Origin: Pseudomonas sp. 10S4 | Lineage (GTDB): Bacteria; Pseudomonadota; Gammaproteobacteria; Pseudomonadales; Pseudomonadaceae | Assembly (NCBI RefSeq): GCF_034344865.1 | Contig: NZ_CP133774.1 | Location: 4,092,001-4,156,000 of the forward strand | Direction of reading: 5' to 3' | DNA length: 64,000 nucleotides | Shown: positions 63,172-64,000 of the stretch, in pieces | How the letters are laid out: every line of letters starts with the position of its first letter | Numbering within the stretch: position 1 is the first letter of the stretch | Notes under the pieces: generated by a model | Told to the model about the DNA's origin: nothing | Databases searched by the model: none | The model's input: only the letters and a program-made list of their open reading frames with translations | Translations under genes and position numbers: made by a program

Positions 63172-64000
63172 ATGACCACCGTCCGCACGCGCATCGCGCC
63201 ATCGCCTACCGGGGACCCCCACGTAGGTACCGCTTACATCGCATTGTTCAACTACTGCTTTGCCAAGCAGCATGGCGGTGAGTTCATCCTGCGGATCGAA
63301 GACACCGACCAATTGCGTTCGACCCGCGAGTCCGAACAGCAGATCTTCGACGCCCTGCGCTGGTTGGGTATCGACTGGAGCGAAGGCCCGGACGTCGGCG
63401 GCCCACACGGTCCATACCGTCAGAGCGAGCGCGGCGAGATCTATCAGAAGTACTGCCAGCAACTGGTTGAAATGGGCCACGCCTTCCCGTGCTTCTGCAC
63501 CGCCGAAGAACTGGACCAAATGCGCGCCGAGCAAATGGCCCGTGGCGAAACCCCGCGTTACGACGGCCGTGCACTGTTGTTGTCGGCGGAAGAAGTCGCC
63601 CGTCGCCTGGCCGCCGGCGAGCCGCATGTGATCCGCATGAAAGTGCCGAGCGAAGGCGTTTGCGTGGTGCCGGACATGCTCCGTGGCGACGTCGAGATCC
63701 CGTGGGATCGCATGGACATGCAAGTGCTGATGAAGACCGACGGCCTGCCGACGTACTTCCTGGCCAACGTGGTCGACGACGCGTTGATGGGCGTCACCCA
63801 CGTGCTGCGCGGCGAAGAATGGCTGCCCTCGGCGCCGAAACTGATCTTGCTGTACGAGTACTTCGGCTGGGAACAACCGGAACTGTGCTACATGCCGCTG
63901 CTGCGTAACCCGGACAAGAGCAAGCTGTCCAAACGCAAGAACCCGACCTCGGTGACGTTCTACGAGCGCATGGGCTTCATGCCGGAAGCGATGCTCAACT
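63172..64000 (+). CDS. gltX: Glutamyl-tRNA synthetase, C-terminus outside the window
   Basis: Begins at ATG 63172 ([57 protein letters not shown]). Class I synthetase with the HIGH-type motif as PTGDPHVG and the KMSKS-type motif as [10 protein letters not shown] near the right edge. CFCTAEEL marks part of the zinc-binding region. Open to the window end, about 276 of roughly 490 residues. Charges tRNA-Glu for translation and, via glutamyl-tRNA, for haem synthesis. Confidence 0.95.
   Translation, partial: MTTVRTRIAPSPTGDPHVGTAYIALFNYCFAKQHGGEFILRIEDTDQLRSTRESEQQIFDALRWLGIDWSEGPDVGGPHGPYRQSERGEIYQKYCQQLVEMGHAFPCFCTAEELDQMRAEQMARGETPRYDGRALLLSAEEVARRLAAGEPHVIRMKVPSEGVCVVPDMLRGDVEIPWDRMDMQVLMKTDGLPTYFLANVVDDALMGVTHVLRGEEWLPSAPKLILLYEYFGWEQPELCYMPLLRNPDKSKLSKRKNPTSVTFYERMGFMPEAMLN

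Noticed and set aside
1..64000. CRISPR array, prophage or integrative element
   Set aside because: No regularly spaced direct repeats, phage structural genes, integrase or attachment-site duplication seen. The only mobile elements I can support are the two IS110-family copies.

Overview
The window is a chromosomal segment of a Pseudomonas, most likely the P. fluorescens group. Reasons: G+C is high, intergenic regions carry many Pseudomonas-type REP palindromes, and several gene orders match those I recall from P. aeruginosa PAO1. These are csiV-mfd-gap, apbE-sth-glpQ-pilZ-lolCDE, copSR-cupredoxin-queF-DUF4404-HAD-mlaA-pilZ-rssB-STAS-tal-dusA, and tyrB-uvrB-emrB-emrA-gltX. Blocks that are far apart in PAO1 lie side by side here, and accessory DNA fills the joins.

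Layout. 1-5.5 kb: csiV (partial), mfd and gap. 6.1-12.2 kb: a four-gene operon that looks like a c-di-GMP-linked exopolysaccharide machine (HlyD-type adaptor, periplasmic alpha/alpha-barrel protein, cellulose-synthase-like glycosyltransferase with PilZ domain, TolC/OprM-type lipoprotein). 12.3-13.6 kb: an MHS-family symporter. 13.8-24.1 kb: two directly repeated, nearly identical IS110-family (IS1111-group) insertion sequences flank apbE, sth, glpQ-like, pilZ and lolCDE. Both copies sit on the edge of a REP sequence. 24.1-33.1 kb: copper two-component system with a cupredoxin, queF, mlaA, the rssB/STAS partner-switch pair and tal. 33.6-35.2 kb: a single lower-GC gene for a membrane-anchored DUF4041 + GIY-YIG protein resembling the SNIPE anti-phage nuclease, inserted between tal and dusA. 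36-54 kb: accessory region with an Fe-alcohol dehydrogenase, two L,D-transpeptidases, an ECF sigma/anti-sigma pair divergent from a Tat metallophosphoesterase plus cupredoxin, RNase T2, a diguanylate cyclase, xthA, an arylamine N-acetyltransferase, a BrnTA-like toxin-antitoxin pair and a purine/pyrimidine permease. 55.6-64 kb: an unusual tRNA-Lys, tyrB, uvrB, emrBA and gltX (partial).

Seven genes (mfd, the OprM-like gene, the large L,D-transpeptidase, the GGDEF gene, the permease, uvrB and emrA) are each broken by one single-base indel. Restoring one base gives the normal family length every time. Most of these are probably sequencing errors, but both DNA-repair genes mfd and uvrB are hit, so they deserve checking. 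The three signals I consider most worth following are the SNIPE-like gene, the REP-targeting IS1111 copies with a candidate guide RNA, and the uncharacterised polysaccharide operon.
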